Shown: one piece after another, positions 27,887 through 38,084 of the stretch
Position numbering within the stretch: the first letter of the stretch is position 1
Layout of the letters: each line of letters opens with the position of its first letter
Assembly: GCF_016746085.1 (NCBI RefSeq)
Contig: NZ_JAERTZ010000030.1
Span: 42,350-106,349 of the forward strand
Direction: 5' to 3'
DNA: 64,000 nt
DNA from: Zobellella iuensis
GTDB taxonomy: Bacteria; Pseudomonadota; Gammaproteobacteria; Enterobacterales; Aeromonadaceae
Translations under genes and position numbers: made by a program
Notes under the pieces: generated by a model
What the model was told of the DNA's origin: nothing
Database searches by the model: none
The model's input: only the letters and a program-made list of their open reading frames with translations

Positions 27887-27916
27887 GAGTTAAATTAGTA
27901 TAAACTAATTTAACTC
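27887..27916. promoter_or_regulatory. Thirty-base perfect palindrome, BigR/SqrR-like operator
   Basis: Thirteen-base arms GAGTTAAATTAGT and ACTAATTTAACTC flank the centre ATAA. It lies 27 bases upstream of the MBL hydrolase start and just downstream of rsmJ. The ATTAGT ... ACTAAT core resembles sites of sulfide-responsive ArsR-family repressors. Being A/T-rich and without a T-run, it is a poor terminator. Confidence 0.6.
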
Positions 27917-27939
27917 ATGTTTCCTCGCCCGGCGCCGAC

Positions 27940-28698
27940 TTACAGCGCCGCTTTCACATAGAGGTCGAAGCGGTTGTTCTTGCTCTCGATCTGCGCCGAG
28001 GGCGTGACCCCGTCGAGGAAGCCGGCGTAATCGGGCCGCTTCACCACCACCCGGGCGCGGGCCAGGCCCAGCGCCCGGGGCAGCAGGGCATCGGCGTCTT
28101 CGTCCGGGCCCACCAGGGAGTGGAATACCCGCATCTCCTTCTTCACCAGCGCCGACTTCTTCTTGTGGGGAAACATGGGGTCCAGGTAGACCACATCCGG
28201 TGCGTCGGTGATCTCCGCCAGGCCCTGGCCGAAGGGCAGCAGCCGCAGCCGCTCGGCGACCCAGCCACCGATCTCCGGATCCAGGGCCGCCCGGCGCAGG
28301 CCATCGGCGAGCAGGGCGTGCACCACCGGATGGCGCTCGCACAGGGTCACGGCGCAGCCCAGCGAGGCCAGCACGAAGGCATCTCGGCCCAGGCCGGCGG
28401 TGCCGTCCACCACGCTCGGGTTGTGGCCGTGCTTGAGCCCCACCGCCCGGGCGATGCTCTGGCCCCGGCCGCCGCCGAACTTGCGCCGGTGCGCCACGGC
28501 CCCTTCCACAAAGTCCACGAACACGGCGCCGAGTTTGGGCTCATCCAGCTTGCGAAGCTCCAGCCGGCCCTGGGTGTACACCAGGGCGAAGGGCGCTGGC
28601 GCCGTCACCCCGGCCAGGCGTCGGGCCAGTTGCCCGGCTTCGTCCGCCAGGGCGGGGTCTTCCACATCAATCTGTATCGGGTACTGAGTGTCCGGCAT
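27940..28698 (-). CDS. rsmJ: 16S rRNA (guanine-1516-N2)-methyltransferase
   Basis: Methylates G1516 of 16S rRNA using S-adenosylmethionine. The 252-residue length matches E. coli RsmJ (250). Typical segments are [17 protein letters not shown], the SAM loop [19 protein letters not shown] and [19 protein letters not shown], the last containing the DPMFP catalytic-type motif. I set the start at the ATG at 28698 ([11 protein letters not shown]) with GGAG four bases before it. Upstream it overlaps the end of the GGDEF-EAL gene by 32 bases, so the two are cotranscribed. In E. coli rsmJ also precedes prlC. Confidence 0.94.
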   Translation of the reverse strand: MPDTQYPIQIDVEDPALADEAGQLARRLAGVTAPAPFALVYTQGRLELRKLDEPKLGAVFVDFVEGAVAHRRKFGGGRGQSIARAVGLKHGHNPSVVDGTAGLGRDAFVLASLGCAVTLCERHPVVHALLADGLRRAALDPEIGGWVAERLRLLPFGQGLAEITDAPDVVYLDPMFPHKKKSALVKKEMRVFHSLVGPDEDADALLPRALGLARARVVVKRPDYAGFLDGVTPSAQIESKNNRFDLYVKAAL

Positions 28699-31072
28699 AG
28701 GACTCCAAAAAAGGCAGCAATTCACGAATGGCCAGGGGCCGGGCGATCAGGTAGCCCTGCAGGTAATGGCAGGGCTGGGCGGCAAGATACGCCGCCTGGG
28801 CCTCGGTTTCCATCCCTTCGATCACCACCGACATGCCCAGGTCGCCGATGATGCGCAGTATGCCCTCCAGCAGCAGGCCGTCGCGCCGGTTGCCGGGCAG
28901 GTGGTCGATAAAGCTTTTGTCGATCTTGACCAGGTCGATGGGAAAGGTGCGCAGGTAGTTGAGCGCCGAATAGCCGGTGCCGAAATCGTCGATGGCGATG
29001 CGGCAGCCCGCCTCGCGCAGGGCGCGGATCCGTTCCAGGTGCTGCTCGTTGCCCTGCATGAACAGCGACTCGGTAATCTCGAAGATGATGTGCCGGGGCG
29101 ACAGGCCCTGTTGCTGGATCACCGACAGCCATTCGCCGCCGTCCAGCCCCAGGCTCTGGAATTCCAGGCTGGAGCGGTTGATGGCCATGTCCAGGGCGTA
29201 GCCGGCCTGGTGCAGCCGGCGCAGGTCGGTACAGGCCCGGTTCAGCACCCAGTCGCCCAGGGCCTGCACCATGCCGCACTCCTCCGCCACCGGCACGAAC
29301 TCCGCCGGGGAGATATAACCCAGGGTGGGATGCCGCCAGCGCACCAGGGCCTCCAGCTTGGAGATACCGCCGGTCTCGGCCGCGACTATGGGCTGGTAGT
29401 GCAGGCTGAGACCGCCCTGCTTGATGGCTTCCACCAGCTCGTGCTGCAGCCGCAGCCGGCGGCTCTGGACGCGGTTGAGCTGGCGGTCGTACAGGGCCAG
29501 CGGCTGCTTTTTCTGCTTGGCGCCGAACAGCGCCTGCTCCGCCTGCTGCAGCAGGCTTTCGGCGTCCTCCTCCTCGGCGCCGGGCCAGAGCGCCCCGCCC
29601 AGGGTGGCATCCACATAGAGGTGCTGCTCGGCCAGGTGCAGCGGCCGCTTGAGCGCGCCCAACAGGTGCTTGCCGAAGATGCGCGCCTGGCGGTGCTGCA
29701 CTATGCCGGGCACCAGCACCGCGAACTCGTCGCTGCCGATACGGGCCAGGAAATCGTCGCCACGCAGCCGGCTCTGCAGCCGGAGCGCCACCTCGCGCAG
29801 CACCCGATCCCCCACCCTGTGGTTCATGGCGTTGTTGAACAGCCGGAAGTTGTTGATATCCAGGATCATCAGCGCGAAGGGCTCCCGCCGCCGGCAGTAC
29901 TGGCTCAGGCGGTGCTGGAAGCTGGCCCGGTTGGCCAGGCCGGTCAGGCCGTCTTCCTCCGTCCGTTGCCGCTGTTCCGCCGGCTTGACGTGGCTGATAT
30001 CGCTGAACACCGCCAGGTACTGGCGGACCCGCCCCCGCTGCCGCAGGGTGCTGATCCTGAGGAACTCCGGGTACACCTGGCCGTTCTTGCGCCGGTTCCA
30101 CACCTCGCCCTGCCAGCAGCCGTGTTCCCGCAGCGCGGCGTTCATGGCCTGGTAGAAGCCTTTGGCATGCATGCCCGACTTCAGCAGCGAGGGGAAACGG
30201 CCGATCACCTCGCCGGCGGTGTAGCCGGTGATGCGCTCGAAGGCCGGGTTCACCGCCAGGATGCGGGTGCTGGCGTCGCAGATCATCAGCCCTTCCGGGC
30301 GAAACTGCTCCAGCACCTGGCTGGTTTGAAACCCGATCTCGTCCTGACGTTGCCGCTCCAGTCCCTCCAGCAGGCCGATGATATGGTCGGGCCGGCCCTG
30401 CTCGCCGGGCACCAGGGTCAGGTGCATGCGCCCCCGGAACACCTGGCCGCTCTTGTGCAGGTAACGTTTTTCCAGGGTGGCCATGCCCTGGCCCGGCTCC
30501 TGGCCCAGCCGCTGGTAGAGCCGCAGGCTGTCGGGCCAGTCGGCGGCATGGGTCAGGTAACTGGCCGACTTGCCCTCCAGCTCGGCGGGGGTAAAGCCCA
30601 GGGCCTGCTGCAGCCGGTGGTTGCTCCAGAGGATGGCGCCGGTCGGGCTCAGCTTGAGCAACGGCAGGGGCAGATGGTCGAGCAGGGCCGGTGAACGGGT
30701 GGCGATGCGGGCCCGGTCGTGCTGGCTGAAGATGGCGCGGAACAACCGGAGCCAGGCAGCCGCCGGCAGGCGGCGCCCCTTGCGTTGCCACAGGAACAGC
30801 AGGCCATAGCCCGGATAGCAGGGCGACAGGGACAGGAAGTAGCCCGACCCCGCCTGCAGGGCACGGCATTGCCGATGGCGCAGGGGCTGCCGACCACGGT
30901 GCAGCCCCTGCAGGGCCACCTCGGGCAAGGCCACGCCGGCGGCCAGCACCGGCTGCCACTCCTCCCCCTGCAACCGGCACAGCAGGGCACCGTCGGCCAC
31001 CTGCTGTTCAACCAGTTGATCCAGGCACCAGAGGTTAAACCATGACGCGACCTTGCTTTCCATATTGCCCAT
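28667..31072 (-). CDS. PAS-PAS-GGDEF-EAL cyclic-di-GMP signalling protein
   Basis: An 801-residue cytoplasmic protein. An N-terminal region of no clear family (about 1-125) is followed by two PAS domains (about 125-245 and 250-365), a GGDEF domain (about 370-530) and an EAL domain (about 545-790). The cyclase motif is degenerate, RIGSDEF instead of GGDEF. The phosphodiesterase residues look intact: [33 protein letters not shown] and EGMET. Hydrolysis of c-di-GMP is therefore the likely activity, with the GGDEF part perhaps binding GTP. It lies between rsmJ and prlC, an insertion into the E. coli order. Confidence 0.93.
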   Translation of the reverse strand: MGNMESKVASWFNLWCLDQLVEQQVADGALLCRLQGEEWQPVLAAGVALPEVALQGLHRGRQPLRHRQCRALQAGSGYFLSLSPCYPGYGLLFLWQRKGRRLPAAAWLRLFRAIFSQHDRARIATRSPALLDHLPLPLLKLSPTGAILWSNHRLQQALGFTPAELEGKSASYLTHAADWPDSLRLYQRLGQEPGQGMATLEKRYLHKSGQVFRGRMHLTLVPGEQGRPDHIIGLLEGLERQRQDEIGFQTSQVLEQFRPEGLMICDASTRILAVNPAFERITGYTAGEVIGRFPSLLKSGMHAKGFYQAMNAALREHGCWQGEVWNRRKNGQVYPEFLRISTLRQRGRVRQYLAVFSDISHVKPAEQRQRTEEDGLTGLANRASFQHRLSQYCRRREPFALMILDINNFRLFNNAMNHRVGDRVLREVALRLQSRLRGDDFLARIGSDEFAVLVPGIVQHRQARIFGKHLLGALKRPLHLAEQHLYVDATLGGALWPGAEEEDAESLLQQAEQALFGAKQKKQPLALYDRQLNRVQSRRLRLQHELVEAIKQGGLSLHYQPIVAAETGGISKLEALVRWRHPTLGYISPAEFVPVAEECGMVQALGDWVLNRACTDLRRLHQAGYALDMAINRSSLEFQSLGLDGGEWLSVIQQQGLSPRHIIFEITESLFMQGNEQHLERIRALREAGCRIAIDDFGTGYSALNYLRTFPIDLVKIDKSFIDHLPGNRRDGLLLEGILRIIGDLGMSVVIEGMETEAQAAYLAAQPCHYLQGYLIARPLAIRELLPFLESYAGHSVPDTD

Positions 31073-31141
31073 ATTGTCCGAGAGCCCGTGCTTGCCCCCG
31101 TGTATACCTTATCCGGCCGGGGCCTGGCCAGCGGCGGGCAC

Positions 31142-31167
31142 AAAAAAGGTGGCCTCGGCCACCTTTT
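31142..31167 (-). terminator. Terminator of prlC
   Basis: Read on the minus strand, arms GGTGGC and GCCACC with a four-base loop extend through A/T pairs and end in six T. It lies 15 bases past the prlC stop and separates it from the GGDEF-EAL gene. Confidence 0.85.
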
Positions 31168-31181
31168 ATTCCGCAGTGCCC

Positions 31182-33224
31182 TCAGGCGGCGATGCCGGAG
31201 TGGCGCAGCAGGGCGTCTATCTTCGGCTCCCGGCCACGGAACTGCTTGAACAGCTCCATCGGCTCCTTGGCACCGCCCTGCTCCAGCACCGCATGCAGGA
31301 AGTCGCGGCCCACTTTCACCGAGAACACCCCTTCCTCCTCGAAGCGGGCGAAGGCGTCGCTGGACAGCACCTCGGCCCACTTGTAGCTGTAGTAGCCCGC
31401 CGCGTAACCGCCGGCGAAGATGTGGGAGAAACTGTGCTGGAAGCGGTTGAACTCGGGCGGCGGCAGCACCGACACCGTGCTGCGCACCTGGTTCAGGATG
31501 GCCTGCACCCGCCCGGGCTGGGCGCCGTCCCGCGCCATATGCAGGCGGAAGTCGAACAGGGCGAACTCCAGCTGGCGCAGCATCATCAGCGCCGAGTGGA
31601 AGTTGCGCGCCGCCAGCATCCGCTCCAGCATGTCCGCCGGCAGCGGTTCGCCGGTCTCGAAATGGCCGGAGATAAAGGCCAGGGCCTCGGGCTGCCAGCA
31701 CCAGTTTTCCAGGAACTGGCTGGGCAGTTCCACCGCATCCCAGGCCACGCCGTTGATGCCGGCCACCCCGGCCACGTCCACCCGGGTCAGCATATGGTGG
31801 ATGCCGTGGCCGAACTCGTGGAACAGGGTCAGCACCTCGTTGTGGGTGAACAGAGCGGGCACATCGCCCACCGGGCCGTTGAAATTGCAGGTGAGGTAGG
31901 CCACCGGCTTCTGCAGGCTGCCGTCCTCCCGGTAGCGGCGACCGATGCAGTCGTCCATCCAGGCGCCGCCACGCTTGTTGGCGCGGGCATAGAGATCCAG
32001 GTAGAAGCTGCCGCGCAGTTCGCCGGTTTCGTCGTAAATGTCGAAGAAACGCACGTCCGGGTGCCACACCTCTACCCCGAAGCGCTCCTTGACCTGGATG
32101 CCGAACAGCCGCTTCACGGTCTCGAACAGACCCTGTACCACCCTGTGCTCGGGGAAGTAGGGGCGCAGCTCCTCATCGGAGATGGCGTACTTGTACTGCT
32201 TGAGCTTTTCGGCGTAGTAGCTGATGTCCCAGGCGTTGAGCCGCTCCACCCCGTGCCGTTCACGGGCGAATTCGGTCAGCTCGGCCAGTTCGGCCTCGCC
32301 CTGGGGATGGGAGCGGCTGGCCAGCTGCTCGAGAAAGTCCAGCACTTGCTGCTCGCTCCGGGCCATCTTGGTGGCCAGGGACACCTGGGCATAGTTGTCG
32401 TAGCCCAGCAGCTCGGCCAGCTCCTGCTTGAGTGCCAGTCTCTCCTCGATAATGGCGGTGTTGTCGAACTCGCCGGCGTGGGGGCCCTGATCCGAGGCCC
32501 GGGTGCAGTAGGCCCGGTACAGCTCCTCGCGCAGGGCCGCATCGTCGGCGTACATCATCACCGGCAGGTAGGAGGGGATGTCGAGGGTGAACACCCAGCC
32601 GGCCAGCTCCCGGGCTTTGGCCTGGGCCTCGGCCGCCGCCAGGGCGGACTCGGGCAGGCCGGCCAGCAGCGCCTGGTCGGTGATGTGCTTGATCCAGGCC
32701 TGGGTGGCGTCCAGCACCCGGTTGGAGAAGGTGGAAGCCAGCTCCGACAGCCGGGCCTGGATGGCCCCGAAGCGTTTCTTCTGCTCCGCTTCCAGGGCGA
32801 TGCCCGACAGCCGGAAGTCGCGCAGGGTGTTGTCCACCTCCTTCTGCTGGGCCAGGCTCAGCTTCTTGAAATCGTCCCGGTCGGCCAGCCCCTGGTAGGC
32901 GGCAAACAGGCCTTCGTGCTGGCCCATCCAGGTATGGTACTCGGACAACAGCGGCAGGCAGGACTCATAGGCCTGGCGCAGCGCCTCGCTGTTCATCACC
33001 CCGTTCAGGTGGCCGATGGGCGACCAGATCCGGCTCAGGTGATCGTTCACTTCCTCCAGCGGCGCCACCAGGTTGTCCCAGGTGAACTCCTCATGGCGCG
33101 CCAGCACCGTTTCCACCCGCTTCTTGCAATCCGCAATGGCATGCTCCACCGCCGGCTTGATGTGTTCCGGCTTGATCTGGCTGAACGGCGGCAGGCCGTC
33201 CATGGTAAGTAGCGGATTCGTCAT
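31182..33224 (-). CDS. prlC: Oligopeptidase A (M3 metallopeptidase)
   Basis: A cytoplasmic zinc endopeptidase that degrades short peptides, including cleaved signal peptides. The zinc site is LFHEFGHGIHHML (HEFGH) with the downstream glutamate typical of M3. The start at ATG 33224 gives MTNPLLTMDGLPPFSQIKPEH, which lines up with E. coli PrlC, and 680 residues, the same length. Upstream in-frame codons to 33317 do not look like the family. It is divergent from gor with about 220 bases between, as in E. coli order rsmJ-prlC-...-gor. Confidence 0.96.
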   Translation of the reverse strand: MTNPLLTMDGLPPFSQIKPEHIKPAVEHAIADCKKRVETVLARHEEFTWDNLVAPLEEVNDHLSRIWSPIGHLNGVMNSEALRQAYESCLPLLSEYHTWMGQHEGLFAAYQGLADRDDFKKLSLAQQKEVDNTLRDFRLSGIALEAEQKKRFGAIQARLSELASTFSNRVLDATQAWIKHITDQALLAGLPESALAAAEAQAKARELAGWVFTLDIPSYLPVMMYADDAALREELYRAYCTRASDQGPHAGEFDNTAIIEERLALKQELAELLGYDNYAQVSLATKMARSEQQVLDFLEQLASRSHPQGEAELAELTEFARERHGVERLNAWDISYYAEKLKQYKYAISDEELRPYFPEHRVVQGLFETVKRLFGIQVKERFGVEVWHPDVRFFDIYDETGELRGSFYLDLYARANKRGGAWMDDCIGRRYREDGSLQKPVAYLTCNFNGPVGDVPALFTHNEVLTLFHEFGHGIHHMLTRVDVAGVAGINGVAWDAVELPSQFLENWCWQPEALAFISGHFETGEPLPADMLERMLAARNFHSALMMLRQLEFALFDFRLHMARDGAQPGRVQAILNQVRSTVSVLPPPEFNRFQHSFSHIFAGGYAAGYYSYKWAEVLSSDAFARFEEEGVFSVKVGRDFLHAVLEQGGAKEPMELFKQFRGREPKIDALLRHSGIAA

Positions 33225-33445
33225 GGTCCTGTACCTCTTATTGTTTTGGCCGTCGCCTTGCTCGCAGGCAATCGAGGGAATACCCCCTAACATGGTGATA
33301 GCGGCGCCAATGTTCAAGCTTTTCGTGCCGTTGCCCTCTAATTGACCGCGAATTCGGTTATTTAGTGACCGCCAGCTTTAGCAAGACTTGGTGTACAATC
33401 GGCCAACAGTGTTAATTGACCCCCATTCCACCACGGAGCAGACAT

Positions 33446-34798
33446 ATGGCACAACATTTCGACTATATCGCCATCGGCGGCGGCAGCGGCGGCATCGCCT
33501 CCGCCAACCGGGCGGCCATGTACGGCAAGAAAGTGGCGCTGATTGAAGCCAAGGATCTGGGCGGTACCTGCGTCAACGTCGGCTGCGTACCCAAGAAGGT
33601 GATGTGGCACGGCGCCCAGGTCGCCGAGGCGGTCAAGCTCTACGCCGCCGACTACGGCTTCGATGTGGAACTCAAGGGACACGACTGGGCCCGGCTGGTG
33701 GAAAGCCGCCAGGCCTATATCGGCCGCATCCACCAGTCCTACGACCGGGTGCTGGGCAACAACAAGGTAACGGTGATCAAGGGCTTCGCCCGCTTCAAGG
33801 ACGCCCACACCCTCGAGGTGAACGGCGAGGAAATCACCGCCGACCATATCCTGATCGCCACCGGCGGCGAACCCATCATCCCCCATATTCCGGGTGCCGA
33901 GCACGGCATCGACTCCAACGGCTTCTTCGCACTGACCGAGCAGCCCAAACGGGTGGCGGTGGTCGGCGCCGGCTACATCGCGGTGGAGCTGGCCGGGGTG
34001 CTGAACGCGCTGGGCTCCGAGACCCACCTGCTGGTGCGCAAGCAGGCACCGCTGCGCAACTTCGATCCCCTGCTCACCGACACCCTGGTGGAGGTGATGG
34101 CCACCGAGGGCCCGCGACTGCACACCCAGGCGGTGCCCAAAAGCGTGGAAAAACTGGCCGACGGCAGCCTGACCCTGCACCTGGAAAACGGCGCGTCGCT
34201 CAATGTGGACTGCCTGATCTGGGCCATCGGCCGCCGCCCCCTGACCCAGGGCCTGAACCTGGAGGCCGCCGGCGTGTCGGTGGACCAGCACGGCTACATC
34301 AAGGTGGACGAGTACCAGAACACCACGGCCCCGGGCCTGTACGCGGTGGGCGACAACATCGGCTATGTGGAGCTGACCCCGGTGGCGGTGAAGGCCGGAC
34401 GCCAGCTGTCCGAGCGGCTGTTCAACAACAAGCCCGAGGCCAAGATGGATTACGATCTGGTGCCGACCGTGGTGTTCAGCCACCCGCCCATCGGCACCAT
34501 GGGCCTGACCGAACCCCAGGCCCGGGCCCAGTACGGCGACGACAACGTCAAGGTGTATACCTCTTCCTTCACCGCCATGTACACCGCCGTGACCCGGCAC
34601 CGCCAGCCCTGCAAGATGAAGCTGGTGTGCGCGGGCGACAATGAAAAAGTGGTGGGCATCCACGGCATCGGCTTCGGCATGGACGAGATACTGCAAGGCT
34701 TTGCGGTGGCGGTGAAGATGGGCGCCACCAAGGCCGACTTCGACGCCTGCGTGGCCATCCACCCCACCGCGGCGGAAGAGTTCGTGACCATGCGGTAA
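33446..34798 (+). CDS. gor: Glutathione-disulfide reductase
   Basis: Reduces oxidised glutathione with NADPH in the cytoplasm. This is a FAD flavoprotein of 450 residues, the E. coli length. The FAD loop is [18 protein letters not shown], the redox-active disulfide is [13 protein letters not shown], the NADPH fold is [15 protein letters not shown], and the C-terminal dimer part has [21 protein letters not shown] with the HPTAAEE catalytic histidine/glutamate. I place the start at ATG 33446, preceded by GGAG at 33436-33439. A strong terminator follows. Confidence 0.97.
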   Translation: MAQHFDYIAIGGGSGGIASANRAAMYGKKVALIEAKDLGGTCVNVGCVPKKVMWHGAQVAEAVKLYAADYGFDVELKGHDWARLVESRQAYIGRIHQSYDRVLGNNKVTVIKGFARFKDAHTLEVNGEEITADHILIATGGEPIIPHIPGAEHGIDSNGFFALTEQPKRVAVVGAGYIAVELAGVLNALGSETHLLVRKQAPLRNFDPLLTDTLVEVMATEGPRLHTQAVPKSVEKLADGSLTLHLENGASLNVDCLIWAIGRRPLTQGLNLEAAGVSVDQHGYIKVDEYQNTTAPGLYAVGDNIGYVELTPVAVKAGRQLSERLFNNKPEAKMDYDLVPTVVFSHPPIGTMGLTEPQARAQYGDDNVKVYTSSFTAMYTAVTRHRQPCKMKLVCAGDNEKVVGIHGIGFGMDEILQGFAVAVKMGATKADFDACVAIHPTAAEEFVTMR

Positions 34799-34820
34799 AG
34801 GGGTTCGGGACGCAAAAAAA

Positions 34821-34847
34821 AAGCCGGATTGCTATCCGGCTTTTTTT
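34821..34847 (+). terminator. Terminator of gor
   Basis: Arms AAGCCGGAT and ATCCGGCTT with the loop TGCT, then T. Because an A-run also precedes it, it can act for the minus-strand ydiJ gene whose end lies 30 bases away. Confidence 0.9.
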
Positions 34848-34878
34848 ATGACGCCAGTGACCGCTGGCAGCACAAGCG

Positions 34879-37800
34879 TCAAGCCGCCTTCACCGTGCCC
34901 ATCACCTGAGCCAGCAGCGCCTGCAGCGGATGGGGGATGCGCTGCTCGTCGAAGCGCTTGACCTGGCTGCGGCAGGAATAGCCGGTCGCCACCAGTTTGC
35001 CTCTGTTGTCGGCGTCGTTGACCTGCTCACGCCAGCTCAGGTCGTAAATCCGTCGCGAGGTGTCATAATTCGCCGTTTCGTGGCCGTAGGTACCGGCCAT
35101 GCCGCAGCACCCCACCGGGATCACCTCCAGCCGCTGCCCGAGCGCGCTGAAGACCGCCTGCCAGCTACGGATCGACGGCGCCGCCGAGGTTTTCTCGGTG
35201 CAGTGCGCCAGCATCCGGAATTCGCCCGCCGGCAGGCCGTCCGCCTGGGCGGCGAGGGCATCCCGCTGCTCCTCCAGCCATTCCTGCACCAGCTTCACCT
35301 CCGGCAGTTCCGCCTCCGGCAGCGCATAGGCGTATTCCTGGCGATAGGTCAGGGTCATCGACGGGTCTATGCCCACCAGCGGCAGGCCGCTGTCGTTGAT
35401 CGCCTTGAGCATGCGGGCGTTGTTGCGCGCCGCCTGCTCGAACACCGACATAAAACCGTGCACGTGCAGCGGCTTGCCGTTGGGCTTGAACGGCGCCACC
35501 AGCACATGGAAACCGAGCCGGCCCAGCAGGTCGACGACATCGAGCACCAGTTCGCTTTCGAAATAACTGGTGAAGGCATCCTGCACTATCACCACCGCCC
35601 TGGCGCGCTGCGCCGCGGACAGCCGGGCGAGGTTCGCCGGCGTCGCCAGCTCGACGCCGCGCCGGCGCAGGCCCTGCCGCAGGCTGTGGCGGCTGATTTC
35701 CGGGCTGTCGACCATGCCCACCCGGCCACGGAAGACTCGCTTGACCAGGCCGTTGCGCATCGCCCAGTTATAGGGCGCCGGGAACCGTGCCAGGGTCGGG
35801 ATCATGAATTCCAGGCTGCCGACCACATAGTCCTTCAGCGGGCGCAGGTAGCGACCGTAGTAAACCTCGAGGAAACGGGCGCGGAAGTCCGGCACATTGA
35901 CCTTGATCGGGCACTGACCGACGCAGGACTTGCACGCCAGGCAGCCCATCATCGAGGCGTGCACCTCGTTGGAGAAGTCGTATTCGCCGCGGCGCTTGCC
36001 CAGGCTGTTGCGCAGCCGCCGCGGCAGGCCGGCGATGAACGAGCTCGCCTTGACCTCGCGGCTGGCGTCGTTGAGGTCGACGCCCTGGCTGGCCATCAGC
36101 CGCAGCCACTCGCGCACCAGGGAGGCGCGCCCCTTCGGCGAGTGGATGCGCTCGCGGGTGCCCTTCCAGGACGGGCACATGGCGTCGTTGGGGTCGTAGT
36201 TGAAGCAGGCGCCGTTGCCGTTGCAGTTCATCGCCGACTCGTAGCTCTGGCGCACCGCGATGTGGATCTGCCGGTCGTGCTGACCGCGGGTCGGCACCCC
36301 GTCGATCTTCAGCAGCTCGGCGCCGCCGGCCAGGGGCGTGGCGATTTTGCCCGGGTTGAGCTGGTTGTGCGGATCGAAGGCGCCCTTGATGCGCTGCAGC
36401 TCGGGGTAGAGATCGCCGAAGAACTCGGGCGCATACTCCGAGCGCACGCCCTTGCCGTGCTCGCCCCAGAGCAGCCCCTTGTACTTCTGCGTCAGCCGCA
36501 CCACCTCGTCGGTGACCGCGCGGATCAGGCCTTCCTCTGCCGGATCCTTCATGTCGATCGCCGGGCGCACGTGCAGCACGCCGGCATCCACATGGCCGAA
36601 CATGCCGTACTGCAGGCCGCGCGCGTCCAGCACCGCGCGGAACTCCATGATAAAGTCGGCCAGGTGCTCCGGCGGCACCGCCGTATCCTCGACGAAAGGC
36701 AGCGGCCGGCGCTCGCCCTGGGCGTTGCCGAGCAGACCGACGGCCTTCTTGCGCATGCCCCAGATCTTGTTGATCTCGCCGGCGCCAAAGGCCACGGAGT
36801 GGCCGAAGCTCCTGCCCGGCTGGCCGCTGACCGCTTCCAGATGCGCCACCAGCCGGTCGACGTCGGCCTGCAGTTGCGCTTCGTCGTCGCCGGTGTATTC
36901 CACCAGGTTGATGCCGGCGATGTCGGGTTCGCCGTCGGCGTGGGGAAAGTAGTGGCGCACCGAATCCCAGACGATGTCGCCCATCGCCAGGTTCAGCACC
37001 TTGGAGTCGACGGTCTCGATCGAGGTCGGGCCCCAGGCCATCAGCGCCTTGGCATCGCGCAGCGAGCTTTCGAAGCTGTCGTACTTGATGTTGACCAGTG
37101 CCGAGTATTTCGGGATCGGCAGCACATTGAGCTTGGCCTCGGCGATAAAGGCCAGGGTGCCTTCGGCGCCGCAGAGCACCGAGTTAAGGTTGAAGCGGCC
37201 GTCGGCGTCGCGGATATGGGCCAGGTCGTAGCCGGTCAGGCAGCGGTTGAGCTTGGGGAACTTCGTTTCGATATCGTCGCGGCGGGTGCGCTGGATGTCG
37301 TCGACCAGCCGGTGCACTGCGCCGATGCGGTCGTCCCGCTGCTTGATCTTGTCGAGCTCGGCTTCCGCCAGCGGCCTGGAGACCCAGAAACTGCCGTCGA
37401 GCAGCACCGAGCGCAGCTCCAGCACATGGTCGCGGGTCTTGCCGTAGAGGCAGGAGCCCTGGCCGCTGGCGTCGGTGTTGACCATGCCGCCGATGGTGGC
37501 GCGGTTGCTGGTCGACAGCTCCGGCGCGAAAAACAGGCCGTAGGGCTTGAGGGCGGCATTGAGCTGGTCCTTGACCACCCCGCCCTGTACCCGCACCCAG
37601 CGTTCCTCGGCATTGATCTCGAGGATTTTGTTCATGTGCTTGGAGCAGTCGACGATCAGGCCGTCGGTCAGCGACTGGCCGTTGGTGCCGGTGCCGCCAC
37701 CGCGCGGGCTCAGGCCGATACGGTGATAGCGCGGCTCCGACGACAGCCGGGCGAGCAGCATCAGATCCTCGATCGAGGCCGGGTAGAGCACGCCCTGGGG

Positions 37801-37953
37801 CAGCAGCTGGTAGATGCTGTTGTCGGTGGACTGCACCACCCGGTTGGCGTAATCGGCGCTGATGTCACCGCCGAATCCCAGGTTGGTGAGACGCTCGATA
37901 AACTCGAGATACAGCGGCTGGGTCGTGTCGGTGTGGGCGATACCTGGGATCAT
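34879..37953 (-). CDS. ydiJ: FAD/4Fe-4S oxidoreductase YdiJ (D-2-hydroxyglutarate dehydrogenase family)
   Basis: A 1024-residue fusion that aligns with E. coli YdiJ (1018) from end to end. The FAD-binding part (about 1-550) includes PRGGGTGTNGQ and PELSTSNRATIGGMVNTDASGQGS. It is followed by the flavoenzyme C-terminal lobe with MFGHVDAGVLHVRP, ferredoxin cysteines (GCLACKSCVGQCPIKVNVP at about 670) and a CCG-type domain ending VGCCGMAGTYGHE and TGYSCRSQVKR. YdiJ oxidises D-2-hydroxyglutarate, a by-product of serine synthesis. It passes electrons on via the iron-sulfur part; the acceptor is not readable. A LysR gene is divergent. Confidence 0.93.
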   Translation of the reverse strand: MIPGIAHTDTTQPLYLEFIERLTNLGFGGDISADYANRVVQSTDNSIYQLLPQGVLYPASIEDLMLLARLSSEPRYHRIGLSPRGGGTGTNGQSLTDGLIVDCSKHMNKILEINAEERWVRVQGGVVKDQLNAALKPYGLFFAPELSTSNRATIGGMVNTDASGQGSCLYGKTRDHVLELRSVLLDGSFWVSRPLAEAELDKIKQRDDRIGAVHRLVDDIQRTRRDDIETKFPKLNRCLTGYDLAHIRDADGRFNLNSVLCGAEGTLAFIAEAKLNVLPIPKYSALVNIKYDSFESSLRDAKALMAWGPTSIETVDSKVLNLAMGDIVWDSVRHYFPHADGEPDIAGINLVEYTGDDEAQLQADVDRLVAHLEAVSGQPGRSFGHSVAFGAGEINKIWGMRKKAVGLLGNAQGERRPLPFVEDTAVPPEHLADFIMEFRAVLDARGLQYGMFGHVDAGVLHVRPAIDMKDPAEEGLIRAVTDEVVRLTQKYKGLLWGEHGKGVRSEYAPEFFGDLYPELQRIKGAFDPHNQLNPGKIATPLAGGAELLKIDGVPTRGQHDRQIHIAVRQSYESAMNCNGNGACFNYDPNDAMCPSWKGTRERIHSPKGRASLVREWLRLMASQGVDLNDASREVKASSFIAGLPRRLRNSLGKRRGEYDFSNEVHASMMGCLACKSCVGQCPIKVNVPDFRARFLEVYYGRYLRPLKDYVVGSLEFMIPTLARFPAPYNWAMRNGLVKRVFRGRVGMVDSPEISRHSLRQGLRRRGVELATPANLARLSAAQRARAVVIVQDAFTSYFESELVLDVVDLLGRLGFHVLVAPFKPNGKPLHVHGFMSVFEQAARNNARMLKAINDSGLPLVGIDPSMTLTYRQEYAYALPEAELPEVKLVQEWLEEQRDALAAQADGLPAGEFRMLAHCTEKTSAAPSIRSWQAVFSALGQRLEVIPVGCCGMAGTYGHETANYDTSRRIYDLSWREQVNDADNRGKLVATGYSCRSQVKRFDEQRIPHPLQALLAQVMGTVKAA

Positions 37954-38044
37954 GGCGGATGGAACCTCGTCGTCACGCCGCCGGTCGCGAGAGACACGGC
38001 GCAGTTGGAATTGTCAGTACGAGCGAGATGATGCAGAATCCTTA

Positions 38045-38064
38045 TTTATCATTCAAACGATAAA
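38045..38064. promoter_or_regulatory. Inverted repeat between ydiJ and the LysR gene
   Basis: TTTATC, eight bases, then GATAAA. The position, in a 130-base divergent region and 20 bases before the regulator start, suits an autoregulatory LysR site. The match to T-N11-A is only approximate. Confidence 0.4.
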
Positions 38065-38084
38065 ATTTTATAGATTAATTGATT

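Noticed and set aside
28688..30694. A 668-codon plus-strand frame opposite the GGDEF-EAL gene
   Set aside because: No recognisable domain; it mirrors a gene with clear PAS, GGDEF and EAL motifs.
34930..38031. A very long open frame (over 1000 codons) on the plus strand opposite ydiJ
   Set aside because: It is the low-complexity, Ala/Gly/His/Gln-rich mirror frame expected in GC-rich DNA; the minus strand encodes a full-length YdiJ match.
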